DNA of 64,000 bases from Selaginella moellendorffii (GCF_000143415.4 NW_003314285.1:210896-274895); one strand, 5' to 3'; counted from the stretch's first letter, positions 32,140 through 45,077 are shown. Numbers and translations: made by a program. Notes: generated by a model not told the origin, from the sequence alone.

Positions 32140-34428
32140 GCTGGGGGTACAGAGGTGAACTGGGGCTGTTGTTGCTGCTGCTGCTGCTTAGTCGTGGGAA
32201 TTTACTCTGGAAGTTTTGCTGCCATTGGTGATGCACGGAAGAAAGTGGGGAATCTGAGAATAGCAGCTGCTCAGGTCCCAATCCCAGCTCTGGCTTACTC
32301 ATTCCACTCATGTACCTGGAGCAGGGAAAGCAAAAGCACACAGAGAGCAGGATTTTAGTCACAGGCGAACAGAGACGGCGGGGCTTGATGAGCATGAGTG
32401 GCACTTGCACTCACCAGGAACTGATAGTACCTGTAGTCTTTGTTCCCTCCAGGAGATGCACCAGAGAGAGACTGCATTGGGAACTGCAGGGAGCTGCCAG
32501 AGTTGTTCCCGCTGGGAATGCCCGTAGGGAGGGAACTGAAGTTGGACTTGGTGGGGGTGCCCGAGTTGAAAGGGGAAGCTGCTGCTGCCGCTGCTGCTCC
32601 GACCGACGGATGCTGGTGATGATTCTGTCCGTTCATGCCCAGAGGGGGCCGCAAGCTGCTGTGGATCTGATTCAAGCCCGAGCTTTGGACGACACCGCCG
32701 ACGTTGGTCGCTGACTGGGTGGTGGTGTTTCCACCTGCGGCAGCAGCTGCCGCCGACTGGGAATTCGCCGCCGCCGCCGCGGCTGCTGCTGCTGCCTGGT
32801 TCTCGGCGTTCTTCTTGGACCTGTTACGGCCCCGGTGCATATGACGATCGCAGTACTTTTGGTCCGGGACGACTTCCCTGGAGCACCTCCACTTCTTGCC
32901 GTCTGTTCGTCGGCACCGACCAGGCTCCGGGTCGGGATTGTTCGGAATTCCAAGGTGAAAGTTTCCCCAGCCCACTGCACAGGAAAGCAAGGAGATCTTT
33001 AGAGTTGCCAGTGGTGCAAGGTGCTGAGAACGGCGAGGAGGCAGTCGAGCAGTGAAGTGAAGGGAGAAAGGCAGCAGGCACTCACTTCTTAGCGACGGAT
33101 GCGAAGACGCGAGATTATTCAATGCAACGCTGCGCCTGATTGGATTGAGCAGCTCGGGGGGCACGCTCGCACCAGCCATCATGTACTTGAAAATCAGCGC
33201 CTGGTGTTCTAGCTCGGCCCACTGGTTCGCAGTGAAAGGACCGCGCATGCTCATTGCGCTCTGCATTCCTAGGTGGTCTCCTCTAGCGGCAGCTGCAGCA
33301 GCCAACATGAGCGGCGAGCCTGGCAAAGACAAGACAGAGAGAAGAGTTATATCAGCGCAGCCAAGCCTCGCTACTGCTACGAACTAGTGCTGCTACTGCT
33401 ACTGCCACTGTTCATTCCAACCCTCAAGTTTCCGGATGGAGGAAAACTCGGCGGCGAGAGACAGGACCGGAGAAAAATAAGCAGCAGCAATCAGGGGATC
33501 ACGGTCGGATGGGGGGCGCTTGTATATCTTTGGAAGGTCCCAATCGGCTCGACAAGCATTTGTAATTGCTTGCTAAATGCCGACAAAATCCTGGCATTAT
33601 GGTGGAGGCAATGTGCGGCACTTTCGAGCTGATATAGCTGCATATATCAAACCGGGGAAGAGAAGGGACGAGATAAACAAAGGCAGCAGCGGGAGTTCTC
33701 TACAGTATCTCTACATGGAAAGCCGAGAAGAAGAAGAGGGGGAGGAAAACGAGGCCGAGAATGTGGAAGCAGGCAATTCAGGCAGTGGACTCACCGGAAG
33801 CTCCAGGATACTGATACGATTGATACGAGAAAGGCCTCATGTTGGAGTTGGCAGCAGCGAGATTGTAACTGGAGCCGGGGCTGGCCATTGCATCGCTCCT
33901 CAGCATCCGGGTGTCTCCTCCCATGAGATTGGCAGCAGCAGCAGCGTCACTTGCGACGAGTACTCCATCGGACAAGCAAGAGTTTGTGGGAGAGCAGGCG
34001 ATACGGCTGCCACCATTATCTCCTGAAAACGAGTGGCTTCCAGCTGGTCCATTATTATTATTTGCAGCAGCAGCAGCAGCAGGAGCACCACCTCCGCCAC
34101 CAGAGTTCATGTTGAGCTTGCCAACGTGCTGCTGCTGCTGCTGCTGGGAGTGCTGGTGCTGCTGGTGCTGTTCCGCTGCTGAAGGCCTCGAGTATGAGAA
34201 GGAGTCCTTGCGGGCCAGCTTGAGCGGGCCGCCATCGTCCCGGGCGTCGACTTCGACATCGGAGCTGGATCTGCATTGCTTCATCGAGGAAAGATTCGGA
34301 GAGAGTGGACCGGAGCTTGTACCGCTGCTGTTGTAGCTGGATGGCATCCTGTTATCGGGGGAGAGGACGCCAAGGCTGCTGCAAATGCCGAGGCCAGGAG
34401 AAGATGAGTTTTGGTGAAGCAAGTCCAT
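31274..34428 (-). CDS. GRF: Growth-regulating factor (QLQ/WRC transcription factor)
   Basis: Plant transcription factor that pairs with GIF co-activators to sustain cell proliferation. Four exons (34428-33795, 33319-33086, 32974-32431, 32315-31274) sum to 817 codons plus stop. Exon 1 is Ser/Gly/Gln-rich. Exon 2 holds QLQ ([32 protein letters not shown]), which binds GIF. Exon 3 holds WRC ([35 protein letters not shown]), the DNA-binding/nuclear part. Exon 4 carries FFD ([20 protein letters not shown]), TQL (TQLSISLP) and GGPL ([11 protein letters not shown]). The exon 3 donor must be the GT inside gactacaggtac: only this gives [12 protein letters not shown] in frame. Poly-Gln, poly-His and poly-Ala runs are abundant. 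The region that carries the miR396 site in other GRFs (32802-32822) is strongly altered here. At 817 residues it is larger than most GRFs. Confidence 0.95.
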
Positions 34429-35584
34429 TAACTCTTTTCTCTTTCTTCTTCTCCTGCTTCTCTTCTTGTCCTCCCTCTCTCTCTTCTCTCCTTTTTTCTT
34501 TTTTCTTTTTTCCTTTTTTTTTTTTTGTCTTTCTAACTTTCTTTTGATTGTGCAGGCTAATCAACCATATACCTCTATGGATGAAATGGATGGAAGTGTG
34601 CAGTGAAATACGCCTTAATTCCAGGTACCCATTTGTCTGCTTTGTCCTTCCTTGACTCTGCTCGATCTCTTGCCGTGCAGGCTGTATATATCCTGCTTGC
34701 TGCTCTTGAGCCTTTGCTCTCGGAAACTCGTCGCAGATCTGGCAATGCAATCAAGCCGCAGTGGCTTGCTGCACAAACATATATATTGCCGGTGCTGAAA
34801 CGCTGCGATCTTTGATCTTAACTTTCTTCTGGCGAGTTCTCATTCCAGTGCTGCTCGATTGCCAGTGCTCAGGCTCCGCAGCGGCAGCGGAGAAAGGAAG
34901 AGAACAAGGGGGAGCGGACTGGGAGAGAAATCAAGCTGAATTGGAGCAGTGGTCGACTTTGACGCAGTGCGCAGCAGCAGCCATCCAGAGATATCTATCT
35001 ACGTGTAAGAGTGGAGGTAAGAAGTACTGTCGAGTGCTCTAAAAGGTGGCTGCTTCTCACCTCACACACATCAGGCAGACAAAACTGCAGGAATGTGGAG
35101 GGATAAAAGGGAGACGAGAAGAATGAGGAGAAGGAATCCTGTCGCTGCTCAAATTCCCGAGGGCAATGAGGGCCGTCAGTCCCTGAGCTGAGCCGAACTG
35201 AGCTGCAAGATTGAAAGGAGGAAGAAGAAGAAAAGCTCACGCCCCCAAAGGTAAGAAGTAGTAACTAGTGCTATCCTCTCATTCCTCTACTAATGTGTGC
35301 AGCACCAGTCCTTCCCACAGTTCCCACACAGAGAGGAGAGAAAAAGAGAGAAGCAACTAACTTCGCTCAGTTTCAGTTCAGCTCCTGCCTGCTTGCAGCT
35401 GCTTCTGCTCCTGTTTCTGCTACTGCTCGCCTGTTGGGTGCTGCTGCTGTTCCCAAAGGACGCGGACTAAGAAGCAGTAGAGCACTACTGCTGGTTAAGA
35501 GAGAGACCTTCCCAACACTTTAGTGTGAAGAGAGAGGCGCACTGCCTGTGCTGCTGCTGCTGCTGGGGACTGTGCACTGCAAGA

Positions 35585-35623
35585 GTGAGTGTGTGTGTGT
35601 GTGTGTGGGTGTGGGTGTGTGGG
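35585..35623. repeat. GT microsatellite
   Basis: About 39 bases of GT dinucleotides with interspersed GGGT variants, upstream of the GRF gene. Confidence 0.9.
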
Positions 35624-35824
35624 AGCAAGCGAGTGAGTGAGCGAGTGTGTAAACGTAAACCCAGTGTGGAAGGAGCGACCAAGCGTGTAACTCTAGGAGC
35701 GTGTGAGTGAGAAAAGAGAGGACCTCAGGGAGGGCGAATGAACAAGTGAGTGAGAGTGTGTGTGAGGAAGAAAGCAAGCAGGACTAGGAGATATCTCTCT
35801 CTCACTCTCACTCTCACCCTGACC

Positions 35825-35851
35825 CTCTCTCTCTCTCTCTCTCTCTCTCTC
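35825..35851. repeat. CT microsatellite
   Basis: Uninterrupted CT dinucleotides (13 units plus), read as GA on the GRF sense strand. GA runs of this kind are common in plant promoters and leaders. Confidence 0.95.
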
Positions 35852-38800
35852 AGCGCTGGACAAGAAAAAGAAGAGCCACTTGGCTAGAGACTTTCTACTA
35901 GGTGCTAGTCCAGGCAGAGGGACAAAACAGCATCCATGCACACAGCAACAGGTAGATTGATAGATAGGATGGACACAAAATGGGAGCAAGAAGCAGAAGA
36001 AGCAGCCCTGGAGCTAGCAACAGTGGTGTGCTCACTGGGGGAGGAGCAGCAGCAGGATCCTGGTGAAAGAGCAAAGGGGGCCTATATAGTGTTTAGTGGG
36101 GTCTAGCAGCTGCTGCAGCTGCAACCAACAGGAGGGGAGGAGTAGGGGGCTCAGCTCATCCTGATCATGGTGGGATCAGGGAATACAAAAACTCCATAAA
36201 ATATGGCTGATTCAACTAATAAAGCCTGGGGATTAGAGTGGGCTGGTACGCTATGAGAGGGAGAGAGAAGCTGATTCTCCTCTAATTGCCTGCCTTGCTT
36301 TATCTTATTTTCTTTTGTTTTGGGGAGTTGGGGAGATTTTTCTGTCCAAGTGCTGGTTGACAACACTTATTTTATTCCAATCCGGACGCCAACCCGCCCC
36401 TCCAATCCGCCTTAATCTCGCGGCCAAGAACACGTTACAAATGCACAAAGTTTGTGTACCTAGCCTCTCCTAGCCTAGTGTGTCCAATGGAGACGGGAAG
36501 GGGGCGTGTGTCAGATTTGGCTGGCTCCCGCTGCCAAATTGGGCTTAGAAGCCTCCCCACATTTAGAGACCAAAAGCTTGGAGCTTGGACCAAACCGTAG
36601 AGTGAGAAAGAACAGCTGCAGGCCTCAAGTATAACTTGATCAGAGAGAGATCAGAGCAGGAATTGAATGACGCTTGTTTTGTTTGTTTGCTTCCACGCTT
36701 CATGGTGGCCTATAGATCCTCCTCCTCCATGCAATCCCAGCGCACACTTCCTCTTGAAGAAGTGCTATCACTCCTTAACATAGTACTCCACCAAAAGGTG
36801 AGTAAGGTGGGGGGGAGCAAGCAATTCATTCATTCGATCACATTCATCGCATTCATAGAGAAGAAACATCTGCTCCAGTCCCGGCACTCGAATTGTGTGG
36901 GAGGAGAGGTCTTGCACAAAAAGTACGCAGGCTCGAGGGCCTCGGCCAACTTTTTGGGCCGCCATCAAAGTTGGGCGCCTCTTTTATGACTCCCGTGGAA
37001 ATCTCACAAGCCTCACCGCAGCAGCAAGCCCCTTTTCTCCCTTCTGGTTTCCGCTTGCTGCTCTCTGCCAACATGCCAGGCGAATCCTCATGTGGTATTT
37101 GCTGCGCTCTCTTTGTCTTTTGGGCGCCCCTGCACCAAAATGCCTCTTCCCGTGAACTTTCCTTCTTAGAATTCCAAACAAATCATAAGAGCCTCAGGAA
37201 TCTTTCATTCATGCTCACTCACACAACATTGAATCGCTCGAATCTAAGCCCCTGGATGTGTACATATTCCTTCTCCTTCTAGCTGCGAAATCAAGGCAAA
37301 GGCATACAAAGGTGGCGAGAAAGGTGTTCTTGGGATATAACTTACCAATGTTGAAAATTTTGCTAATTAGCAGCAGCAGCAGCACCACCTCCACCACCTC
37401 ACTGCTGCAAAGTCTATTACCTTACCTGCCAAGATGCATGACGTGGTAAAAGTGACATGTCTTTACCGCGCTGGCGAGCGAGAGCGATAAAAGGGTGAAT
37501 CCCCTATTTACCACGAGCAAGGGTGACGTGTAGGGATAAAGCGACCCTCTGACGCATATTTCAACACCCGCAGTAAATGGCAGTCCAGTCCGATTTTGAC
37601 TGCAAGGGTAAAAGAGTCCCTCCTCATTAAAAAAAAGTACATTTCACCCTTTTTTTTAACCATTAAAAATTCCAAAGAATCTTTAATTTATCTGAAAATA
37701 AGAAAAATCATAAAAACGAAGAAAAACAAAAGCCTGGCAGCCCCACCGGCAAGGCACAGTTACTGCTGATTTACCAGTGTAAGAACACACACGAAGTCGG
37801 AATTGGGGGGGTGAAAAGAGGCCGCACGGCTGCCGCTGGAAACTTCGGGTGCCAGGGCACCGACGGCCGGGATCGCCCGCGGCTCCGGGACGGACGGCCA
37901 GGATGCGCGCGCCATGTGAACTGCCGCCCGCCCGGCACCGTCAGTCAGGTGGCTCACACAAATGCCTGAATTGAATGGCCACCTGCCGTGTTTCGTGAAA
38001 ACCCAACATTTGCCATTCAATCTCCATTAATATAACATCACACACATCAAAGTACCATTCCTGCCACGCCAAACAGATTAAAGTTAACCAGATGGTTAAT
38101 CCTTTCCCAAACCCAGGAATGGAATTGGAACTTGGAAGGAAGAATGGAAGGAAACCCTGTTAATTTCAACGTTTTGGTACGGTACGGGGAGACCAGAGGT
38201 ACTTTGGCGCGGGCTTTTAATCCCGATTACTGGGGGCCACAGTCATTCCAAGGCCGACAGCATGGATTAGATTGTCTCTGGTGGCTTCCGTACAACACAC
38301 ATATTCACTCACAGGGCTGTTCCTCTTATCCTTGTTCTGGTTGGTGTCACTGTTTGTGTGGAAGGGTGACACCATTATTTTGCGGAATTTGCAATTGCGA
38401 GAATGCTGCTGCATGACCTTGTCGCCCCGGTGATTTTGATTTTGATTTCGATTTCGATCCCAGGGCTGGAAGCTGGAAATTCTCGCAGGCTCGCAGGCTC
38501 GCAGGTTTGGTGGTTGCGTTGCGTTGCGTTGCGCTGCGCCTCTCGCTTTTCTTGGCCTTGACTTTGTGCCTGTACGGAAGCCCCGACACGCAGATTCTCC
38601 GGGTATTTCTCGAGGGAGCTCCTTTGCTTCTCCGGCCATTATTGCACCACCAAAAACAGCCATTCACGTCGTCTACGGTCTACCTGTCTTTCCATTCCCA
38701 TGGAAGGTAATACTAGAAACAAAAAAAACAGGAAGTTTTTTTTTAAAAAAAGTTATTATATACTTTTTCTCTTTTTCGAAATATCCAAACACGTTGCAAT

Positions 38801-38897
38801 CGGAGGGAAAACGTCTGGCCAGTGGGAGCGGGCCACGTGTAACGCAAGGACGCACCGACGACGTCTAAACACATGGGAGAGTGGGCCCCAACACGGA

Positions 38898-38938
38898 CCT
38901 GACTGACGGCCGTCAGGGCCCCTGACTGACGGCTGTCA
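38898..38938. repeat. Short direct and inverted repeat cluster (CCTGACTGACGGC)
   Basis: CCTGACTGACGGC occurs at 38898-38910 and again at 38921-38933, and the first copy runs into the 12-base palindrome TGACGGCCGTCA (38904-38915). TGAC repeats of this type could be binding sites (TGAC is the WRKY core, normally TTGAC), but that is speculative. Confidence 0.5.
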
Positions 38939-41283
38939 CAGGCGTCCCTTTGGCACGTCAGTTTGAAGGGCGACCTTTAGTCACGCGCATGTGCACGCCG
39001 GGCCCACCCCAGTTGACGCCGTTCCAGATGACGGCGTTAGGGCAAGGGGGCCCCACCTTTAAAGCGCCATGTGCCGCCCTGACACCTGTCAGTGATCCCT
39101 GACGGTAAAAGACTTTTACCGGCCGACAAATAACGGAAAGCTGTAAAACGGAATGTGCATGCCGGCATATTCGCTTCTCGGTTAGGGTAAATATACTCCG
39201 CGTTTTTTGTTGGTGTTTTTTTGGCATTTGCAGACACGAGTGCCAGGAATGAGTCAGGCATTTCTTCGCTGTATTACAAAGGCTGCCCGTTCCTGATTCA
39301 ATCCTCTTTGTACTTCTCTCCCTTTTTTCCCCTTCTTCCATGCGTCCAAATATCCAGTCTTTCTTTCTACCCCACAGGGTGATTTGGTTCTCTTTCCTCA
39401 CGCAATATATAGATCACAGAAGATCAACGCATTTTTCTATACGAGAGGCCTTCTTTTCTCCTAGCTGCTTTGGGCTTTGCTTGCTTGCTTGCCGGGCTCC
39501 CACAATCATGGAGACAATGATTAGGTGCAGCTAAGCGGGAACACTGGGCTGGGACACCAATTCCCCGCCATTCCAGTCCAGTTTTTCAGCTACTCTTTTT
39601 AAGCATTGTCCCACTGGTACAAACAAGGTGACAAGGAGGTGGCAGTGTCTCCTACATGGGGACACGTACAAAGCATAAGCAAAGAGGCTTGGGTGGTGTT
39701 CCATTTCTTTCTTTGCTTCGCCCCAAAGCCAAAGCCAAAGCCAAATCCACGTACGATAAAGAGGTGCCCGCCACATTGCAACAGAGAAACTTCAACAGCG
39801 CATGGAGGTTTGTTTGTAGTTTTCAGTTTGCCCGGCACACAAACACTGCCGGAAACAAGGAAACGTGTTGAATGCAACGGGACATAGAAATCCATTCTCC
39901 TGTTTTCCGGTGACACAAGGGCTTGTGTCCGCGGTGTAGTTTTAACATCCAATCTTACAAATTATCGGATCTAAGCGGAAAAGTGTGCCTCACACAACAA
40001 CACACAACAAAGCATGCCAAATGCCCTAGGCCCCATTTGCATGCCCACCAGCTTTTCAGTCACGTCCAAGTTGTAACGATCATCTCCATTTTCTTTCCGC
40101 CACCATCACCACCACCATTCCACCACCAATTGGCAAGTATTGCAATGGCTGTAAGAAAATAGCTGGAGCCAGGAAAGCCCCAGGGCAAAAGGCTCCACAA
40201 TCCAACTGGTGGGCCTGAGTACAAACATATAAAAATGCATAACTTGCAACTAGGAAAAGCATATGGAGGGGTTGCAACTTGTTCCCCAACCCCAACAAAA
40301 CAAGCTGGAGAATGAACATGTCACCTACATTTTTCAACTATTGTTGTTTTCCATCTTACAGCTTCGTTTCTTTGCTTTTTGGCCCTTTTCTCTCTTTTCC
40401 TCCATAGTATAAAAGCTTGCAATAATCAAAGGCTAGCTATACAGTTGTACATTGTCTTCGTTGTCACTGCTCACATCTATCGAAGGTTTGGAGTGATTGA
40501 TTGAAGCCTAGAGCTTGAAAATGACAAGAGAAGAAGATGGTGGTTTTTCAAGACTTGGATCTCTGGAGGACAACACAAATACAAAAAAGTATGCTAGCTG
40601 AGCAGGCCATAGTTCTATTGATTTTGGGATCCAGTGGGAGACAACAAGTTGGCAAGAATCAAAGCTTAGATTAGATCCCATCCCACCAACCTTAAATAGA
40701 TTCTCTCGAGAGAACCGTTACAACCACAGGGGGATAAGAAACTTTAGGCCCTTGGAGAAAGTATAAGAGACACAACGATCAGGGCTAACCATCTTTGAGC
40801 CTTGCTTTGGAACTATACTTCCTCGCAGGATGCTTGATTATCCAGGTTTTGATACAATACACATGTTGCTTTCTTTGTTTCCAAGTCCAGCTCGCCTTTG
40901 AGGAACTAGTTGACAAACGCACAAAATCAGATCTCCCGGTGGGATGGACTTGGCCACAAAACCTCAAATCCCCGTCCGAATCCAAAGCCCGCAACGGGGT
41001 TCCGAGATTTGGACCACTCCACCGCCGTTTCCTTGTTCACCGATGATGCAATCACTCGGCATGATTTTTCTTCTTTTGCATTTTTATAATAATTTTCTTT
41101 TCTGTAATATATTATCATCTGCCTCCATGACGCGGGGCCCACGTGGCGCCCGTGGCCTTTTGCTGGTACGGACCTCCGTGCCGTGCCGTGCGCTCTCTCG
41201 AGAATCCCCTCACGTGTATTCATCCGCCATCGCTAGAGCCATTATAATGCTCAAGACAACACCACTCAATCACTACTTCCCCT

Positions 41284-41306
41284 AGAGAGAGAGAGAGAGA
41301 GAGAGA
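41284..41306. repeat. GA microsatellite
   Basis: About eleven AG dinucleotides in the gene-poor interval. Confidence 0.95.
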
Positions 41307-42066
41307 TCTCCACCACCATCTTCACCTTAAAATGTTTTAGCAACAAGGACCAAGAGAGCAGAGAATGTGAAGGTTCTTATATCACATGGAGTTTCCACTA
41401 TTTAATGATCCTTGAATGAAATAACTGATATCATGGGTCTAATTGATCCTGGGGGCTAGAGCTATGTAGGTTTGGAGGCCTGGTTTGTTCGCAAGCAGAC
41501 AGTTTGGATAGAGTTGAGATAGCCCCCAATTCAGAAAGCAGAGAGAGATTCATCCATCCACATGCAGCTTTTGGCTGAATTGCAGCAGCAGTAGCAGGCG
41601 AGTTTTTAATTTAAAGGAAGAAAAAATAAAATTATATAGAAATAAGTTTGCCCAATGTCTCAATCAAATTCTCCCCTGTTTCTTTGCCATTTGGCATTCA
41701 CCTCTTAATCAGGGTCCCAGAGCTCAGAAGGGAAAAGGCCAAAGTGCTCTTTAAATACTCTCTTGTTCCAAAGAAACAAAAAATATTCGTCAAAATTGTT
41801 TTTTGTTTGTAAAAACAGATAAGAGAGGGAGAGTGCACTGCACAAAAAGAACAAATAAAAAAGAAGCACAACCACTGCAGTGTCACTCAGTACACTCTAC
41901 TGCTCACTACTCATATGTAATCAACATTGAGGGAGGGGGTGTGCTTTCCTTTGCTCTGCTTTGCTTTGCTTTTCTCTTGCTTCAGTGCTGCTGCCCTTGG
42001 CTTTTTTTTGCTGCTGCTGATCAGGCTTCATGGGCTGGGGCTGGCTGGCTGCCTCCAAGAGATGGA

Positions 42067-42111
42067 ATGGATGGATGGATGGATGGATGGATGTCTGGCT
42101 GGCTGGCTGGC
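42067..42111. repeat. ATGG and CTGG tetranucleotide microsatellite
   Basis: Some six to seven ATGG units followed directly by CTGG units. The Met-Asp-Gly-Trp frames across it are artefacts. Confidence 0.9.
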
Positions 42112-43901
42112 AGCAGCTCCAACATATTTACAAGGTGCACACCACTGGCACAAGGATTGAGAAATTTCACCAGCATTGCCCCCTTGTCCTGACACTCAAG
42201 TGTAGAGTCCACACATGGAGCAGAGGTGCAAAACAAAGGACCCCCCTTGCACAGCCTCTGCTTTCTTCCCTTATGTTTTCCTTGGATTTCAATTATTGAT
42301 TTCACCCATTGCCTCACTGCTTTCTACCTTCTAAACACGTTATACTTTTCTTTTTTCTAGCCACCACCTTTCTCTATTTCAGAGATGCTTGTCGGTTAGC
42401 CTCGCCATCTTTTTGTGCTCTTAAGACTGCATGACAAAAGCTTTATGTCTCTGCAAAGGAAGACACACTACACACCAGAAGGAAGAGAGAGGGAGTGAGA
42501 GTGAAAGAATGGAGTGGACCATGGTTTTCATGCATGGAACTTCTTAAAAAACTGGTGTAGAGATTCTCAAGGCTAAACAAGGGTGAGAAGAGAATGTCAT
42601 CCAGGCAAGTTCTAAGGGCATCATTTGATGATCAGAGTACTACTATATTGAACAACTATGTAGAGTAAAACCTGCCTCAACTTCCGCTTTCTTAAAGCTT
42701 GTTGTGAATCTTTAATAAGTGTGTGTACAAGTCTTTCGCGGAGGACTCCCTGTATGGAAACAAGGCGACATTTAGACATTTGGTTGGCGAGTCAACACAT
42801 ATTCATGTCTGTCCGGTTAGTATGAGAAAAATCATGCTACCTTCCAGAGACACATATACGATGAGCGCTGGAATCACGCAGCTTGTCAAACAGAAAGCCA
42901 TTTTCTATGCGGTTGAGATGTAAACCCCCACACACAAACGCCTATATACACCCTTGTCAACATCCATGTTCAAGAGATTTATATTCCTTGGCAAAATAAC
43001 AAAATAAAGGAAAGAGAAAAGGAACACAGCCGCACAAAAGCAGATATCGTACTCAAATTCACATGGTCCCTCACCACGAAACTCGTCCTCTGAGCTAAGA
43101 TCCTTGCAAGATCCAGTGCGAAAGAACTGGCATTGTACACGACAAGTCACCAAAGGGGACCACCCTCTAACATTATCATCACCTATAGAGAGAAGGGAGA
43201 ACCAAGAAAAGAAAGACGAAAGGAAAAAGGGAAGAGATAGAGAGTGATCTTGTTGTTGTTGTCTTCTAAAAATCATTTGAGGGCCAGCTTTTCCTGGTTG
43301 AGAGACGCGTCTCCATTGGAGGTGTGAAATCTAACGAGGAAAAGGTGGCGGAGAAAACGCAAGAGCTTTCCTCTTCTTGAAGGACACATATACGAGGCTG
43401 GCTCCATGCTTGTTTTGGTTTCAGTTTCAGCCGATCTCTCACAAAAATTTGTCGTTGCTGGTGACTGTGGATGGCATGGGGCCGGGCGAATTTTCTCTCC
43501 CGCCCGCTGTGCGGAGTTTTCTGGCGCAAACAACAACAAAACAAAATTGGCCAGTACAAAAATGTCTCGCTCCTTCCAGCGTTCTTTAAACTTGTCCGAG
43601 AGATCGCTACAAGTTTTTACTGACACTTCCCGCAGCTGGAGAGATACATTGGCAAAAGACAAGGGAACGCATCCGAGTTTTGACTGAGTGGTTGTAGCAT
43701 TTCTACTTCTTTTTCTTTCTTTCGATTAGAGTAATGCACAAGCAAGCAAGCATCTTTTGAGAAATAGTTATACTAATGAAGAGATCTTGTCTGTCAGATA
43801 TTTTGTTGTGGCACAACGTTTTGCATGCCACTGATCTTGGTGAGCTGGAAGATATTGCGTGATTGAATATCAAAGCAAACGCGAGAGGGCAAACTAGGGA
43901 A

Positions 43902-45077
43902 ATGGCCGAGGCAGCAGAAGCAGCAAGACCCACACAAGGAGTGAAGGAGCTTCTGGAGAACTCCAATGGACAAATTCACGATCAAAGTCTACCAGATAAG
44001 TACATCAAGCCCGAGATTGCCCGCGTGAGATGCAACACTCCCCTGGCAGGCATTCCCCTCATTGACTTCTCCCAGATCCATGGCCAAAGCAGAAGCAAGA
44101 TCATCCAAGACATAGCAAATGCGGCACAGGAGTGGGGCTTCTTCCAGGTAGCAGCGACTTAGAAAGCTAGAGCATAACATAAACTTGAATCGATGTTCTT
44201 TCAAGGTGATAAATCACAGCGTTCCTCTGGCTCTGATGGACGCCATGATGAGCGCCGGCCTCGAGTTCTTCAACTTACCTCTGGAGGAGAAGATGGCGTA
44301 TTTCTCCGAGGACTACAAGCTCAAGCTTCGCTTTTGCACCAGTTTTGTGCCCTCCACTGAGGCCCACTGGGACTGGCACGACAATCTCACGCACTACTTC
44401 CCACCTTACGGTGACGAACATCCTTGGCCAAAGCAGCCACCCTCTTATGAAAAGGCTGCAAGGGAGTATTTTGACGAAGTTCTGGCACTGGGTAAGACAA
44501 TCTCACGAGCACTCTCCCAGGGTTTGGGACTAGAGCCCGACTTCCTCATCAAGGCATTTAGAGAGGGGATGAATTCCATACGACTGAATTACTATCCACC
44601 TTGCCCGAGGCCTGATCTTGCCGTCGGGATGAGCCCACACTCTGACTTTGGTGGCTTCACGATCTTGATGCAAGACCAAGCCGGAGGGCTCCAGGTGAAG
44701 AGAAACGGGGAGTGGTACTCGGTGAAGCCGGTCAGGGGCTCATTCGTGGTGAACATCAGTGACCAACTCCAGGTATATGTATGTACTTTGGTTCGTCAAC
44801 TTTGAGCTTGCTTGCGTGTTTGCAGATCTTTAGCAATGGGAAGTTCCAGAGCGCCGAGCATCGCGTTGCCGTGAACTCGAGCTCGCAAAGGCTTTCGATC
44901 GCCACCTTTTTCGAGCCCTCCGAGGACGTGGTTGTGGCGCCCATCCCAGAGCTCCTCCTTCGCAACAGTGAGCCGCCGCGCTACAAAGAGAGCCTGTTTG
45001 GAACGTACCTTGGCAAGCAGTTCTCCAAGTACTTTGACAGCAAGAACACCATACAAGCGCTTGAGATTAATCGCTAG
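43902..45077 (+). CDS. 2-oxoglutarate/Fe(II)-dependent dioxygenase (plant DOXC class)
   Basis: Soluble oxygenase using 2-oxoglutarate, O2 and Fe(II). This class includes enzymes of flavonoid, hormone and other specialised metabolism; the substrate cannot be told from sequence. Three exons (43902-44147, 44206-44772, 44826-45077) give 354 residues. The N-terminal DIOX_N part shows PDKYIKPEIAR, IPLIDFSQIHG and EWGFFQVINHSVP. The jelly-roll has MNSIRLNYYPPCPRPDLAVG. Iron ligands are H and D in MSPHSDFGGFT (about 227/229) and H in SAEHRVAVN (about 283). The 2OG-binding Arg and Ser are in QRLSIATFF. The true start is the ATG at 43902; the open frame upstream begins with a non-ATG codon. Intron positions match plant DOXC genes. 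It looks complete and active. Confidence 0.93.

Larger units (their letters stand above)
34429..36400 (-). promoter_or_regulatory. GRF upstream region/leader with simple repeats
   Basis: The 110 bases before the GRF ATG are almost purely purine on the sense strand (GA- and A-runs). Further upstream are CAG/CTG clusters, a GT microsatellite and a CT microsatellite. Splice-like sites on the - strand suggest leader introns, but exons cannot be placed. No protein gene is supportable; the cysteine- and serine-rich frames are repeat artefacts. Confidence 0.45.
36401..43901. other. Gene-poor 7.5-kb interval
   Basis: I found no frame with a recognisable motif or a chain of exons on either strand. 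Contents: CACGTG G-box cores at about 38834 and 41149; a GC-rich patch with a repeated CCTGACTGACGGC (38898, 38921); an inverted repeat cggtaaaag/cttttaccg (39103-39121); runs such as GTTGC repeats (38515-38535) and GCTCGCAG repeats (38482-38506); GA and ATGG microsatellites. With the GRF upstream region this makes about 9.5 kb without a gene in an otherwise compact window. Confidence 0.55.

Noticed and set aside
38958-39401. 147-codon - strand frame in the gene-poor interval
   Set aside because: No motif, no coding-like composition, and it crosses the inverted-repeat patch; judged a chance frame.
41803-42299. Frames with repeated MDGW through the ATGG microsatellite
   Set aside because: Purely a translation of the tetranucleotide repeat.
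36401-43901. Conserved microRNA precursors in the gene-poor interval
   Set aside because: I looked for mature sequences of common plant families (miR156, 159, 160, 166, 171, 319, 396, 408) and found no match by eye; lineage-specific hairpins cannot be excluded without folding.
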